Source: Alcanivorax sp. | GTDB taxonomy: Bacteria > Pseudomonadota > Gammaproteobacteria > Pseudomonadales > Alcanivoracaceae | Assembly (NCBI GenBank): GCA_017794945.1 | Contig: CP051239.1 | Coordinates: 186,001-250,000, forward strand | DNA length: 64,000 nucleotides | Direction of reading: 5' to 3' | Shown: positions 16,018 through 25,221 of the stretch, one piece after another | How positions within the stretch are numbered: position 1 is the first letter of the stretch | Layout of the letters: every line of letters starts with the position of its first letter | Made by a program: the position numbers and the translations under genes | The notes under the pieces: model-generated | Database searches by the model: none | What the model was told of the DNA's origin: nothing | The model's input: the letters and a program-made list of their open reading frames with translations, nothing else

Positions 16018-18153
16018 ATGCACGTTTTGATCGTGGGCGCCGGCATCGCCGGCCTGACCGCCGCCATCGCGCTTCGCCACAAGGGCATCGACGCGACCAT
16101 CATCGAACAGGCCTCGCAACTGTCCGAGATCGGCGCCGGCATCCAGATCGCCGCCAACGGCTCGGTGGTATTGCGTGAGCTGGGCCTGGAGCAGGCAGTG
16201 GCGGCGAAGTCGGTGATCCCCGGTTCCTTCGATATGCGTGATATCCGCGACGGCAAGCTGCTGTGGGTGGCCCCGCTGGGCGAAGAAGGCACCCGCCGCT
16301 GGGGCGCGCCGCTGTACAACATTCACCGCGCCGACCTGATCGAGATTCTCGCCGACGCCCTGCCCGCCGAGTCGGTGCGTCTCGGGGTGCATTGCACCGG
16401 CTTCTCCCAGGACGACAACGGCGTCACCGTGCATATGGATAACGGCGAGGATCTGCACGGCGATGTGCTGATCGGCGCCGACGGCATCCATTCGGTGATC
16501 CGCAAGCAGTTGTTCGGCGAGGACGAGGTCCAGTTCTCCAACATCCTCATGTGGCGGGCGCTGATCCCCGCCGAGAAACTGGAGCACGTGGACCTGCCCG
16601 AGCGCGGCAACTACTGGTTCGGCCCCGGCCGCACGTTGATCACCTACTGGATCCGCCCGCAGAATCTCTACAGCATTCTCGCCTCGGTGCCCTCCGGCGA
16701 GGTGCACCGCGAGTCCTGGACCGAAAGCGGCGACATCGACGAGCTGCGTGCCTCGTTCTCCGATCTGGAGCCGCGCGCCCAGGCGATGATGGATCAGATC
16801 GACACCGCCTTCCTCACCGGCATGTTCTACCGCGACCCGATCGACCGCTGGACCGACCGCCGGGTAACGCTGATGGGCGACGCCGCCCATCCGATGGTGC
16901 CGTTCCTGGCCCAGGGCGCCTGCCAGGGCATGGAGGACGCCTGGGTGCTGGCGACCATGCTGGAACACTACGTCGACGATCCGATGGCCGGGCTGCAAGA
17001 GTACGAGCAGCGTCGCCGGCCGCGCACGACCCGGGTGCAGTCCGGCGCCCGGGCCATGGTCAAGCTGGTGCACGAATCCGAGCCGGAGCGCATCAAGGCG
17101 CGCAACGGTCGCTGGAAGGGCATGCAGCACATCGACCCGATGGCGGAGGCCACCTGGTCGTTCGTTTGGGAATACAACGTGCTGGAAGAGGTGAAGCGCC
17201 CGGCCGGTGAAGTGCTGGGCCTGTCGGCCACCCGCGAAGACAAGAGGATGGAGCGCCCGGAAAGCCAGCGCGCCTTTGATATGTGGAAGGCCGCGTTCAC
17301 CGCCGAGGACGTGGCGCGCGGCCACGACGGCATGCGCGAGGGCTACGAGCGCTTTCTGACCACCCACTTCCCGGCGCCGGACGACCTGTCCGTGGAGAAC
17401 GCCGAACTGGGCGGCGTGGAAGCGCTGCGCGTGCGCGCCGCCGGCGCCACCGCCGCCGACCACCGCACCACCGTGCTGCACTTCCACGGCGGCGGCTACA
17501 TGCTCGGCTCCGCCAAGGGGTCAGTGGAATACGCCGGCCGGCTGGCCAAGGCGGTGGGCGGCGACTGCGTCACCGTGGACTACCGGCTGGCCCCGGAAAA
17601 CCCCTACCCGGCGGCACTCGACGACGCGGTGGACGCCTACCGCGGGCTGGTCAACAGCGGCGTGGCCCCGTCGCGGATTCTGCTCAGCGGCGAGTCCTCC
17701 GGCGCCGGCCTGGCACTGGCCCTGGCGCTCACCCTGAAGATGGCCGGTGACAAACAGCCCGCCGGCATCATCGCCATCTGCCCGTTCGCCGACCTCACCC
17801 TGTCCGGCGCCAGCATCAAGGAGTTCGCCGGCCAGGACCCGGCGGCCAACCGCGACACCCTGGCGTTCATGGCGGCCTCCTACTTCCAGGAGCACGAGCC
17901 CCGCGACCCGCTGGTGTCACCGCTGTTCGGCGACCTCAAGGGCCTGCCGCCGCTGTTCCTGTCCGCGGTGGAGGGCGAGTCCCTGTACAGCGACAGCAGC
18001 CGCCTGCTGGAACGCGCCCGGGAAGCGGACGTGGACGTGACCATGGTGCCGGTGAAGGACTCGGTGCACGTCTACACCCTGTTCCCGTTCCTGCCGGAAA
18101 CCACCGAAACCCTCAATGAAATCAGCCGCTGGGCGCGCCGCGTCACCGGCTGA
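16018..18153 (+). CDS. Fusion of an FAD-dependent monooxygenase and an HSL-type alpha/beta hydrolase
   Basis: A single 711-residue frame with two complete enzymes. Residues 1-390 are a class A flavin monooxygenase of the salicylate/3-hydroxybenzoate hydroxylase kind: GAGIAGL at 7-13 (FAD), GADG near 160, and GDAAHPMVPFLAQGACQGMEDA from 287. Residues 400-711 are a hormone-sensitive-lipase-type hydrolase: HGGGY oxyanion motif near 489, nucleophile elbow GESSG near 558, and the catalytic histidine in DSVHVY near 684. The frame is continuous, with no stop or overlap between the parts. It is the first gene of the operon and probably hydroxylates a cyclic or aromatic acid and cleaves an ester or lactone; the substrate is unknown. 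Ribosome-binding site AGGGAG lies 9 bases before ATG. Confidence 0.88.
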   Translation: MHVLIVGAGIAGLTAAIALRHKGIDATIIEQASQLSEIGAGIQIAANGSVVLRELGLEQAVAAKSVIPGSFDMRDIRDGKLLWVAPLGEEGTRRWGAPLYNIHRADLIEILADALPAESVRLGVHCTGFSQDDNGVTVHMDNGEDLHGDVLIGADGIHSVIRKQLFGEDEVQFSNILMWRALIPAEKLEHVDLPERGNYWFGPGRTLITYWIRPQNLYSILASVPSGEVHRESWTESGDIDELRASFSDLEPRAQAMMDQIDTAFLTGMFYRDPIDRWTDRRVTLMGDAAHPMVPFLAQGACQGMEDAWVLATMLEHYVDDPMAGLQEYEQRRRPRTTRVQSGARAMVKLVHESEPERIKARNGRWKGMQHIDPMAEATWSFVWEYNVLEEVKRPAGEVLGLSATREDKRMERPESQRAFDMWKAAFTAEDVARGHDGMREGYERFLTTHFPAPDDLSVENAELGGVEALRVRAAGATAADHRTTVLHFHGGGYMLGSAKGSVEYAGRLAKAVGGDCVTVDYRLAPENPYPAALDDAVDAYRGLVNSGVAPSRILLSGESSGAGLALALALTLKMAGDKQPAGIIAICPFADLTLSGASIKEFAGQDPAANRDTLAFMAASYFQEHEPRDPLVSPLFGDLKGLPPLFLSAVEGESLYSDSSRLLERAREADVDVTMVPVKDSVHVYTLFPFLPETTETLNEISRWARRVTG

Positions 18154-18194
18154 ACCAAACGATCAGAACCACAACAACAAAACGAGGACGCATC

Positions 18195-19430
18195 ATGAAT
18201 AAGCCAATAACAACCAGCCTCTTCGCCATCGCCCTGCTCGCCAGCGCGGTGGCCGGCGCCGCCGACGGCGGCAAACAAAACGCCAAGGGTATCTCCGGCG
18301 ACACCGTGAAAATCGGCGTGCTGGCGGACATGTCCGGCATCTTCTCCGACCTGAGCGGCGAAGGCGCCGTCACCGCCGCGCGCATGGCGGTGGACGACTT
18401 CGTCGCCGAGCAGAAACCCGGCTTCAAGGTGGAAGTGGTCACCGCCGACCACCAGAACAAAACCGACGTGGCCGCCAGCCGCGCCCGCGAGTGGTACGAC
18501 ACCGAAGGCGTGGACATGATCACCGACGTGATCAACTCCGCGGTGGCCCTGGCGGTGTCCGAAGTGACCCGCGACAAGGACCGCGTGCTGATGGTCACCG
18601 GCGCCGGTTCCACCACCATCAACAACGAGCAGTGCTCGCCCAACACCATCCTCTATGCCTGGGACACCTACTCCCTGGCCAACAGCCTGGGCCGCACCAT
18701 CACCGAACAGGGCCACGACAGCTGGTACTTCGTGACGGTGGACTACGCGCTCGGCAAATCCATCGAGTACGACGCCACCAAGGCGGTGGAAAACAGCGGC
18801 GGTGAAGTGCTCGGCTCCCTGCACCACCCCATGGGCGCCTCCGACTTCGCCTCCTTCATGCTGCAGGCGCAGAGCTCCGGCGCCGACGTGATCGGCATCG
18901 CCAACGCCGGCGGCGACCTGCACAACGCGGTGCGCGTGGCCAACGAGTTCGGCATCAACCAGTCGCAGAAAATCGTCGGCCTGGCCGCCAGCATGACCGA
19001 CGTGCACGCACTGGGCCTGGAAGTCACCCAGGGCATGCTGCTGGTGGAAGGGTTCTACTGGGATCAGGACGACGAAGCGCGCCAGTGGAGCAAACGCTTC
19101 AAGGAAAAGACCGGCAAGATACCCAACATGCTCAACGCCGCCACCTACTCGGCGGTCACCAACTACCTGAGCGCCGCCCAGGAGCAGGGCACCGACGACG
19201 CCGACGCGGTGCTGGCCCACTTGCACGAGCAGGAGATCAACGACCTGTTCGCCAAGAACGGCCGCATCCGCCCGGACGGCCAGATGGTCCACGACGTCTA
19301 TCTCTACGAAGTGAAAAGCCCGAAAGAGTCCGACGGCGAGTGGGACTACTACAAGCTGCGCGAAACCGTGCCGGCGGAAAAAGCCTACCAGCCGCTCTCC
19401 GAGTCACGCTGCCCTCTGGTGACCGGTTAA
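18195..19430 (+). CDS. Periplasmic substrate-binding protein, branched-chain amino acid ABC family
   Basis: A 411-residue LivJ/LivK-type type I binding protein. An N-terminal signal peptide (MNKPITTSLFAIALLASAVAGA) is followed by DTVKIGVLADMSGIFSDLSG, the usual first strand, and GAGSTTINNEQCSPNTI near 135. Family members bind amino acids, amides, urea or aromatic acids; the partner genes (monooxygenase-hydrolase, acyl-CoA ligase) point to an organic acid or ester rather than an amino acid. It is 41 bases after the fusion gene, with GAGGA before the ATG. Confidence 0.88.
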   Translation: MNKPITTSLFAIALLASAVAGAADGGKQNAKGISGDTVKIGVLADMSGIFSDLSGEGAVTAARMAVDDFVAEQKPGFKVEVVTADHQNKTDVAASRAREWYDTEGVDMITDVINSAVALAVSEVTRDKDRVLMVTGAGSTTINNEQCSPNTILYAWDTYSLANSLGRTITEQGHDSWYFVTVDYALGKSIEYDATKAVENSGGEVLGSLHHPMGASDFASFMLQAQSSGADVIGIANAGGDLHNAVRVANEFGINQSQKIVGLAASMTDVHALGLEVTQGMLLVEGFYWDQDDEARQWSKRFKEKTGKIPNMLNAATYSAVTNYLSAAQEQGTDDADAVLAHLHEQEINDLFAKNGRIRPDGQMVHDVYLYEVKSPKESDGEWDYYKLRETVPAEKAYQPLSESRCPLVTG

Positions 19431-19443
19431 AAAGGGGACAGAC

Positions 19444-20217
19444 ATGACGGACGAGGTACTGGGCACCCGGCGGTTGAGCAAACGCTTCAAGGGCTTCACC
19501 GCCGTCGACAATGTGGATCTGTCCGTAAAAAAGGGGCACATCCACGCCCTGATCGGCCCCAACGGGGCCGGCAAGACCACGCTGTTCAACCTGCTCACCC
19601 GCTTCACCGAGCCCAGCGCCGGCGAGATCCACTTCAACGGGCGCTCGGTGTCCGCGCTGCCGCCCCGCGAGGTGGCGCGGCGCGGCATGGTGCGCTCGTT
19701 TCAGATCTCCGCGGTGTTCGCCAGCCTGAGCGTGCTCGACAACGTGCGGCTGGCGCTGCAGCGCGAGCTGGGCATGTCGTTTCACTTCTGGAAAAGCGAC
19801 CGGGTGCTCAACCGGCTCAACGACCGCGCCATGGCGCTGCTGGAGTCCGTGGGGCTCACCGGCGTCGCCTCGCACGCCGCCGGCAGCCTGCCCTACGGCC
19901 ACAAGCGGGCCCTGGAGCTGGCCACCACCCTGGCCATGGACCCGGTGCTGATGCTGCTGGACGAACCCACCCAGGGCATGGGCTTTGAGGACGTGGACCG
20001 GGTCACCGCGCTGATCCAGCAGGTGGCCGTCGGCCGCACCGTGCTGATGGTGGAGCACAACATGAAGGTGGTGGCGTCCATCGCCGACACCCTGTCGGTG
20101 CTGCAGCGCGGCCGGCTGATCGCCAGCGGCAGCTACCAGGAGGTGTCCACCAACCCCCGGGTGATGGAGGCCTACATGGGCACCGCCCCCGGGCACGGCA
20201 AGGAGAGCGTGGCATGA
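19444..20217 (+). CDS. ABC transporter ATPase, LivG type
   Basis: A 257-residue ATP-binding subunit. Walker A GPNGAGKTT is intact near residue 40, Walker B VLMLLDEPTQGMG near 170, and the H-loop in LMVEHNMKVV near 203. The C-terminal YMGT motif of the LivG group is present. The ABC signature reads LPYGHKR in place of the more common LSYGxQR. It couples ATP hydrolysis to import through LivH/LivM-like permeases. It follows the binding protein by 13 bases and overlaps the next ATPase by 4 bases (ATGA). Confidence 0.88.
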   Translation: MTDEVLGTRRLSKRFKGFTAVDNVDLSVKKGHIHALIGPNGAGKTTLFNLLTRFTEPSAGEIHFNGRSVSALPPREVARRGMVRSFQISAVFASLSVLDNVRLALQRELGMSFHFWKSDRVLNRLNDRAMALLESVGLTGVASHAAGSLPYGHKRALELATTLAMDPVLMLLDEPTQGMGFEDVDRVTALIQQVAVGRTVLMVEHNMKVVASIADTLSVLQRGRLIASGSYQEVSTNPRVMEAYMGTAPGHGKESVA

Positions 20218-20936
20218 ACACGGCAACGCAAACAGCGGCCCTGGCGGTACGCGACCTGCACGCCTGGTACGGCGAATCCCACGTGCTGCAGGGCGTGGAC
20301 TTCCACGTTCAGCACGGCGAAGTGGTCACCCTGCTGGGCCGCAACGGCGCCGGGCGCACCACCACGCTGAGAGCCCTGCTCGGTCTCACCGGCCGGCGCA
20401 GCGGGTCAATACGGGTGTTTGACGAGGAAGTGATCGGCCTGAGCACGCACCGCATCGCCCGGCTGGGCGTCGGCTACTGCCCGGAAGAGCGGGGGATTTT
20501 CGCCAGCCTCAGCTGCGAGGAGAACCTGCTGCTGCCGCCGCTGTTCAAGGGCACCGAGGCGGGGCTCTCGCTGGATGAGGTCTACCGGCTGTTCCCCAAC
20601 CTGGAGGAGCGCAAGCACAGCCCCGGCATGGCGCTGTCCGGCGGCGAACAACAGATGCTCGCCCTGGCGCGCATTCTGCGCACCGGCGCGCGGCTGCTGT
20701 TGCTGGATGAAATCTCCGAAGGGCTGGCGCCGGTGATCGTCGACACCCTCGGTCAGGCCATCCAGGAGCTGCGCCGGCGCGGCTACACTATCCTGCTGGT
20801 GGAGCAGAATTTTCATTTTTCGGCGGCGCTGTCGGACCGGCTGCTGTTCATGGAAAGCGGCCGCATCATCGACACCCTGACCCCGGACCAACTGGACGAC
20901 AACGCCGACGAAGTGGCGCGCATGCTCAGCGTCTGA
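20214..20936 (+). CDS. ABC transporter ATPase, LivF type, with arginine in Walker A
   Basis: A 240-residue second ATPase. The Walker A motif reads GRNGAGRTT, with arginine (codon CGC at 20355-20357, residue 48) where the nucleotide-binding lysine is expected. The remaining motifs look functional: signature LSGGEQQMLALAR near 144, Walker B LLLLDEISEGLAP near 165, H-loop near 198 (LLVEQNF, with Q in place of the histidine, normal for LivF). The partner LivG keeps its lysine. Either this is a tolerated variant in one LivF lineage, or the transporter works with one fully active nucleotide site. Confidence 0.87.
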   Translation: MNTATQTAALAVRDLHAWYGESHVLQGVDFHVQHGEVVTLLGRNGAGRTTTLRALLGLTGRRSGSIRVFDEEVIGLSTHRIARLGVGYCPEERGIFASLSCEENLLLPPLFKGTEAGLSLDEVYRLFPNLEERKHSPGMALSGGEQQMLALARILRTGARLLLLDEISEGLAPVIVDTLGQAIQELRRRGYTILLVEQNFHFSAALSDRLLFMESGRIIDTLTPDQLDDNADEVARMLSV

Positions 20937-20955
20937 AAACAATAAAGGGAAGGCT

Positions 20956-21837
20956 ATGGATATATTCGGTGTGCCGGTGCAGGCACTCATGGCGCAACTG
21001 ATGATCGGCCTGGTGAACGGCTGCTTCTACGCGGTCCTGAGCCTGGGGCTGGCGGTCATCTTCGGCATGCTGCACGTGATCAACTTCACCCACGGCGCCA
21101 TGTTCATGCTGGGCGCCCTGCTCAGCTGGGCCGGCCTCTATTACTTCGAGCTCAACTACTGGGCGATGCTGTTCCTGGCACCGCTGGTGGTGGGCGTGTT
21201 CGGCATCGTGCTGGAGCGTCTGTTTCTCAAGCGCATCTACAAGCTGGACTACCTGTACGGCCTGCTGCTGACCCTGGGCCTGACCCTGATCATCGAGGGC
21301 GCGGTGCGCTCGGTTTACGGCGTGTCCGGCAAGCCCTACGGCCCGGCGCCGATCTCCGGCGTCACCGACCTGGGCTTTCTGATGATCCCCAACTACCGGC
21401 TGTGGGTGATCGTCGCCTCGCTGCTGGTCTGTGCCGCCACCTGGTACACCATCGAGCGCACCCGCCTGGGCGCCTACCTGCGCGCCGCCACCGAGAACCC
21501 CAAGCTGGTGGAAGCCTTCGGCATCAACGTGCCGGTGCTGGTTAGCCTGACCTTCGGCTTCGGCGTCGCCCTGGCGGCGTTCGCCGGGGTGCTGGCCGCG
21601 CCGATCATGCAGGTGTCCGCGCTTACCGGCCAGACCATGATCGTGATCGTGTTCGCGGTGGTGGTGATCGGCGGCATGGGCTCCATCGCCGGCACCGTGA
21701 TCACCGGCATCGGCCTGGGCCTGGTGGAAGCGCTCACCAAGGTGTACTACCCGGAAGCCTCTTCCATGGTGATGTTCCTGGTCATGGTGCTGGTGCTGCT
21801 GGTGCGGCCCAACGGCCTGTTTGGAGGTGTGGAATGA
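20956..21837 (+). CDS. ABC transporter permease, LivH type
   Basis: A 293-residue inner-membrane permease with about eight membrane segments. The N-terminal GLVNGCFYAVLSLGLAVIFGMLHVINFTHG is characteristic of LivH. The EAA-like cytoplasmic loop is RAATENPKLVEAFGIN near residue 178. It forms the import channel with the LivM-like partner, whose start overlaps its stop (ATGA). Ribosome-binding site AAGGGAAGG lies 5 bases before ATG. Confidence 0.9.
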   Translation: MDIFGVPVQALMAQLMIGLVNGCFYAVLSLGLAVIFGMLHVINFTHGAMFMLGALLSWAGLYYFELNYWAMLFLAPLVVGVFGIVLERLFLKRIYKLDYLYGLLLTLGLTLIIEGAVRSVYGVSGKPYGPAPISGVTDLGFLMIPNYRLWVIVASLLVCAATWYTIERTRLGAYLRAATENPKLVEAFGINVPVLVSLTFGFGVALAAFAGVLAAPIMQVSALTGQTMIVIVFAVVVIGGMGSIAGTVITGIGLGLVEALTKVYYPEASSMVMFLVMVLVLLVRPNGLFGGVE

Positions 21838-22832
21838 CTCGCCTGATGTGCTACGGCTTCCTGCTGCTGGCCCTGGTGGCCGCCCCCTGGATGGGGCTCT
21901 ACCCGGTGCTCGGCACCAAGATTCTTTGCTACGCGCTGTTCGCCTGCGCCTTCCATCTGCTGCTCGGCTACACCGGCCTGGCGTCCCTGGGCCACGCTGC
22001 GTTTCTCGGCGTCGGCGGCTATGTGGCCGGCTACGGCATCAAGGCCTGGGCGCTGTCGCCGGAGCTGGCGCTGCTCGCCGGCCTGTCGGTGGGCGCGCTG
22101 ATGGGGCTGGTGATGGGCTATGTGTCGATCCGCCGCTCCGGCATCTACTTCACCATGATCACCCTGGCGCTGGCGCAGCTGGTCTATTTCCTGTGCGTGC
22201 AGATTCCGCAGACCGGCGGCGAGGACGGCCTGCAGGGCATCGACCGGGGCCTGCTGTTCGGCTTCATCGATCTGCACAACGACCGCGTCATGTACTACAC
22301 CACCCTGACCATCGGCGTGGCGGCGTTCCTGTTCATCGCCCGGGTGGTGCGCTCGCCGTTCGGCCAGGCGCTCACCGCGATCAAGGACAACGAACCGCGC
22401 GCGGTGTCGCTGGGCTACCACCCGGACCGCTACAAGCTGCTGGTGTTCACCCTGTCCGCCGCGCTCACCGGCCTGGCCGGCGCGCTCAAGGCCATCGGCC
22501 TGGGCTTCGTGACGCTCTCCGACGTGCACTGGATGACCTCCGGCCACGCCCTGCTGATGACCCTGGTGGGCGGCCTGGGCACCCTGTCCGGCCCGGTGAT
22601 CGGCGCCGTGGTGCTGGTCACCCTGGAGAACAAAATCGGCGAGCTGGGCGCGCTGCTCGCCAGCGTCACCGGCATCGGCTGGTTCGCCACCCTCGGCGAG
22701 TCGGTGATGATGATCATGGGCATCGTGTTCGTGATCTGCGTCCTCGCTTTCCGGCGCGGCATCATGGGCGAGCTCGACGCCCTGCGCCGCCGTGTCCGCA
22801 CCCCCAACCCGGCACCGGAGCCTCAATCATGA
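21834..22832 (+). CDS. ABC transporter permease, LivM type
   Basis: A 332-residue permease; characteristic LLGYTGLASLGHAAFLGVGGY near residue 44 and the cytoplasmic loop AIKDNEPRAVSLGYHPDRYKL near 183. It ends with FRRGIMGELDALRRR, the standard LivM C-terminus. With the preceding genes it completes a five-component importer. The stop overlaps the ligase start codon (ATGA), so the importer and the catabolic enzymes are expressed as one unit. Confidence 0.9.
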   Translation: MTRLMCYGFLLLALVAAPWMGLYPVLGTKILCYALFACAFHLLLGYTGLASLGHAAFLGVGGYVAGYGIKAWALSPELALLAGLSVGALMGLVMGYVSIRRSGIYFTMITLALAQLVYFLCVQIPQTGGEDGLQGIDRGLLFGFIDLHNDRVMYYTTLTIGVAAFLFIARVVRSPFGQALTAIKDNEPRAVSLGYHPDRYKLLVFTLSAALTGLAGALKAIGLGFVTLSDVHWMTSGHALLMTLVGGLGTLSGPVIGAVVLVTLENKIGELGALLASVTGIGWFATLGESVMMIMGIVFVICVLAFRRGIMGELDALRRRVRTPNPAPEPQS

Positions 22833-24517
22833 CCACCCATACCCCCGACGCGTTTCACCATCACTGGCCGCCGCGGCTGTCAAAAAGCCTGCGGCCGCCG
22901 CGCACCACCCTGTGGGACAACCTGGTCACCAGCGCGCGGCGCTATCCGGAAAAAACCGCGATCCGCTTCTTCGATCGCGCGCTCAGCTACCGCGAGTTGC
23001 TGTGCCAGTGCGAGACCCTGGCCGCCTGGCTCAGCGGCGCCGGCGTGCGCCCCGGCGACCGGGTGCTGGTGATGATGCAGAACTGCCCGCAGCTGGTGAT
23101 CGCCCACTACGCGATCATGCGCGCCAACGCAGTAGTGGTGCCGATCAACCCGATGAACAAAGCCTCCGAGCTGGGCCACTACATCCGCAACGCCGGCGCC
23201 AAGGCGGCGATCTGTTCCGCGGAACTGGCCCGCGAACTCACCGACGCCAACAACGAACTGCCCCGCGACGGGCAACTGCAGCGGCTGCTGGTGACCCGCT
23301 ACGCCGACGCCTTCGACCGCGACGCCAGCCAGGACCTGCCGGTGCCCGAAGAGTGGAACGACTGGCTCTACACCTGCAACCTGCCCCTGGACGGACACAC
23401 GCCCGTCACCCCCTGGCTGGAGGCGCTGGCCACCACCCTGCCACCGCCGGTGCTGATCGGCGACCCGGACACGCCCTGCCTGCTGCCCTACACCAGCGGC
23501 ACCACCGGCGCGCCCAAGGGCTGCGTCCACCACCACGGCTCGATCATGCACAACGCGGTGGCCAGCTGGCAGTGGATCAACGGCGACCCGGAGAGCGTGA
23601 TGCTGGCGGTGCTGCCGCTGTTCCACATCACCGGCCTGGTGTGCGTGATGCACGGCACGATCTTCGGCGGCGGCACCCTGGTGATCCTGCCGCGCTGGCA
23701 GCGCGACCTGGCCAGCCACCTGATCGAAAAAGAAGGCATCAGCCACTGGCTGTGCATCCCCACCATGGTGGTGGACCTGCTCGCCTCACCGGATCTGGAA
23801 CGCTACGACCTGTCCCGGCTCTCGTTCATCGGCGGCGGCGGCGCGGCCATGCCGGAAGCCGTGGCCGAACGCCTCAGGGACACCTACGGGCTGAACTTCG
23901 TGGAAGGCTACGGCCTCACCGAAACCTCCGGCCCCACCCACATGAACCCCTGCCACCGGCCGAAGCTTCAGTGCCTGGGCATTCCGTTCATGAGCACCGA
24001 CGTGAAAGTGCTGGACCCGGACACCCGCGAAGAGTGCGCCGACAACCAGCCCGGCGAAATCGCCATCTGCGGCCCGCAGGTGTTCCAGGGCTACTGGAAC
24101 AACGACGAAGCCACCGCCAAAAGCTTCCTCTACATCGGCGGCCGTAAGTACTTCCTCACCGGGGATCTGGGGCGGCGCGACGGCGAGGGCTACTTCTACA
24201 TCACCGACCGCATCAAACGGATGATCAACGCCTCCGGCTTCAAGGTGTGGCCCGCGGAAGTGGAAAACCTGCTGTTCCGCCACCCGGGCATCCAGGAAGC
24301 CTGCGTGGTCGGCAGCCAGGACGCCTACCGGGGAGAAACCGTGCGCGCCGTGGTGGTACGCCGCGCGTCTCAGCCGGGCCTGGACGCCGAGACCCTGATA
24401 GAATGGTGCCGCGAAAATATGGCCGCGTATAAAGTGCCGAAAATCGTCGACTTCGTGGACGCCCTGCCCAAGAACGGCAGCGGCAAGATCATGTGGCGGG
24501 AAGTACAGGACCTATGA
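22829..24517 (+). CDS. AMP-forming acyl-CoA ligase
   Basis: A 562-residue ANL-superfamily adenylate-forming enzyme that would activate the imported or processed carboxylic acid as its CoA thioester. Motifs: YTSGTTGAPKG (P-loop) near residue 221, YGLTETSGPTHM near 362, TGDLGRRDGEGYFYITDRIKR near 445 and the catalytic C-terminal lysine in KNGSGKIMWRE. The closest groups are medium/long-chain and aryl-acid CoA ligases; specificity cannot be read from motifs. ATG at 22829 overlaps the livM-type stop. A longer in-frame reading upstream exists but would lie wholly over the permease and is not credible. Confidence 0.9.
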   Translation: MTTHTPDAFHHHWPPRLSKSLRPPRTTLWDNLVTSARRYPEKTAIRFFDRALSYRELLCQCETLAAWLSGAGVRPGDRVLVMMQNCPQLVIAHYAIMRANAVVVPINPMNKASELGHYIRNAGAKAAICSAELARELTDANNELPRDGQLQRLLVTRYADAFDRDASQDLPVPEEWNDWLYTCNLPLDGHTPVTPWLEALATTLPPPVLIGDPDTPCLLPYTSGTTGAPKGCVHHHGSIMHNAVASWQWINGDPESVMLAVLPLFHITGLVCVMHGTIFGGGTLVILPRWQRDLASHLIEKEGISHWLCIPTMVVDLLASPDLERYDLSRLSFIGGGGAAMPEAVAERLRDTYGLNFVEGYGLTETSGPTHMNPCHRPKLQCLGIPFMSTDVKVLDPDTREECADNQPGEIAICGPQVFQGYWNNDEATAKSFLYIGGRKYFLTGDLGRRDGEGYFYITDRIKRMINASGFKVWPAEVENLLFRHPGIQEACVVGSQDAYRGETVRAVVVRRASQPGLDAETLIEWCRENMAAYKVPKIVDFVDALPKNGSGKIMWREVQDL

Positions 24518-25218
24518 CAGAAGCCAAAACAAGGCGCACGCGCAACGGCGCGCGCCTGCCGGCCGACCAGGCCACACCGCGTTACCTCGGCGAGAACATC
24601 GAGAAAGACCTGCGGGAAGTCAGCGAGCGCACCGGCGGCGGCACCATGCAAAGCCGCATCCTGGTGGCCGCCATCGCCCTGTTCGCCGAACGCGGCTACG
24701 AAAACCTCAACATGCGCACCCTGGCCGGCTGGGTGGGCCTCAAGGCCCCCACCCTCTACAACTACTACGCCTCCAAGGAACAGCTGCTGGTGGAAGCCAT
24801 CGAGCTGGGCATGACCGACTTCTTCAGCTACATCCTGGACGGCATCGAAGACGTGCCCCGCGAAGAGCGGCTGTTCGAAATCGTGCGCCGGCACGCCGGC
24901 TACAAAATGCGCCACCGGCTGATCGCCCGCGCCAACGACCGCCTGATCGACCCGCAATTCGCGCGCATGTTCCTGCCCGAGGACACCGCCCGGCACTTCA
25001 GCGGCCGCATGGCCGGCTACCGCCACACCGTCCAGGACCTGGTACGCGACCATGTCGCCGACGACGCCCCGGTCAGCCCCAAGGTGGTCACCATCGCCCT
25101 GCTCAGCCAGTGCGACCGCATGGCCTACTGGTACGACCCCGACGGCCCAATGACCCCCGAACAGGCCCTCGAACAAGTGACCATTCTGATCCAGCGGATG
25201 CTCGGCACCTCCGCGTAA
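24514..25218 (+). CDS. TetR-family transcriptional regulator
   Basis: A 234-residue regulator with the TetR helix-turn-helix MRTLAGWVGLKAPTLYNYYASKEQLL at about residues 62-87, preceded by an unusually long basic N-terminal arm of some 45 residues. The C-terminal half is the ligand-binding part. It is the last gene of the operon, overlapping the ligase stop (ATGA). The expected operator is the inverted repeat at 15967-15984; the effector is probably the acid, its CoA ester, or the imported substrate. This is inference from synteny. Confidence 0.9.
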   Translation: MTEAKTRRTRNGARLPADQATPRYLGENIEKDLREVSERTGGGTMQSRILVAAIALFAERGYENLNMRTLAGWVGLKAPTLYNYYASKEQLLVEAIELGMTDFFSYILDGIEDVPREERLFEIVRRHAGYKMRHRLIARANDRLIDPQFARMFLPEDTARHFSGRMAGYRHTVQDLVRDHVADDAPVSPKVVTIALLSQCDRMAYWYDPDGPMTPEQALEQVTILIQRMLGTSA

Positions 25219-25221
25219 ACC

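Noticed and set aside
21821..22828. Upstream extension of the acyl-CoA ligase frame
   Set aside because: The extra 336 codons are alanine/arginine/glycine-rich and cover the livM-type permease gene in another frame. The ATG at 22829 overlaps the permease stop as in the neighbouring genes.
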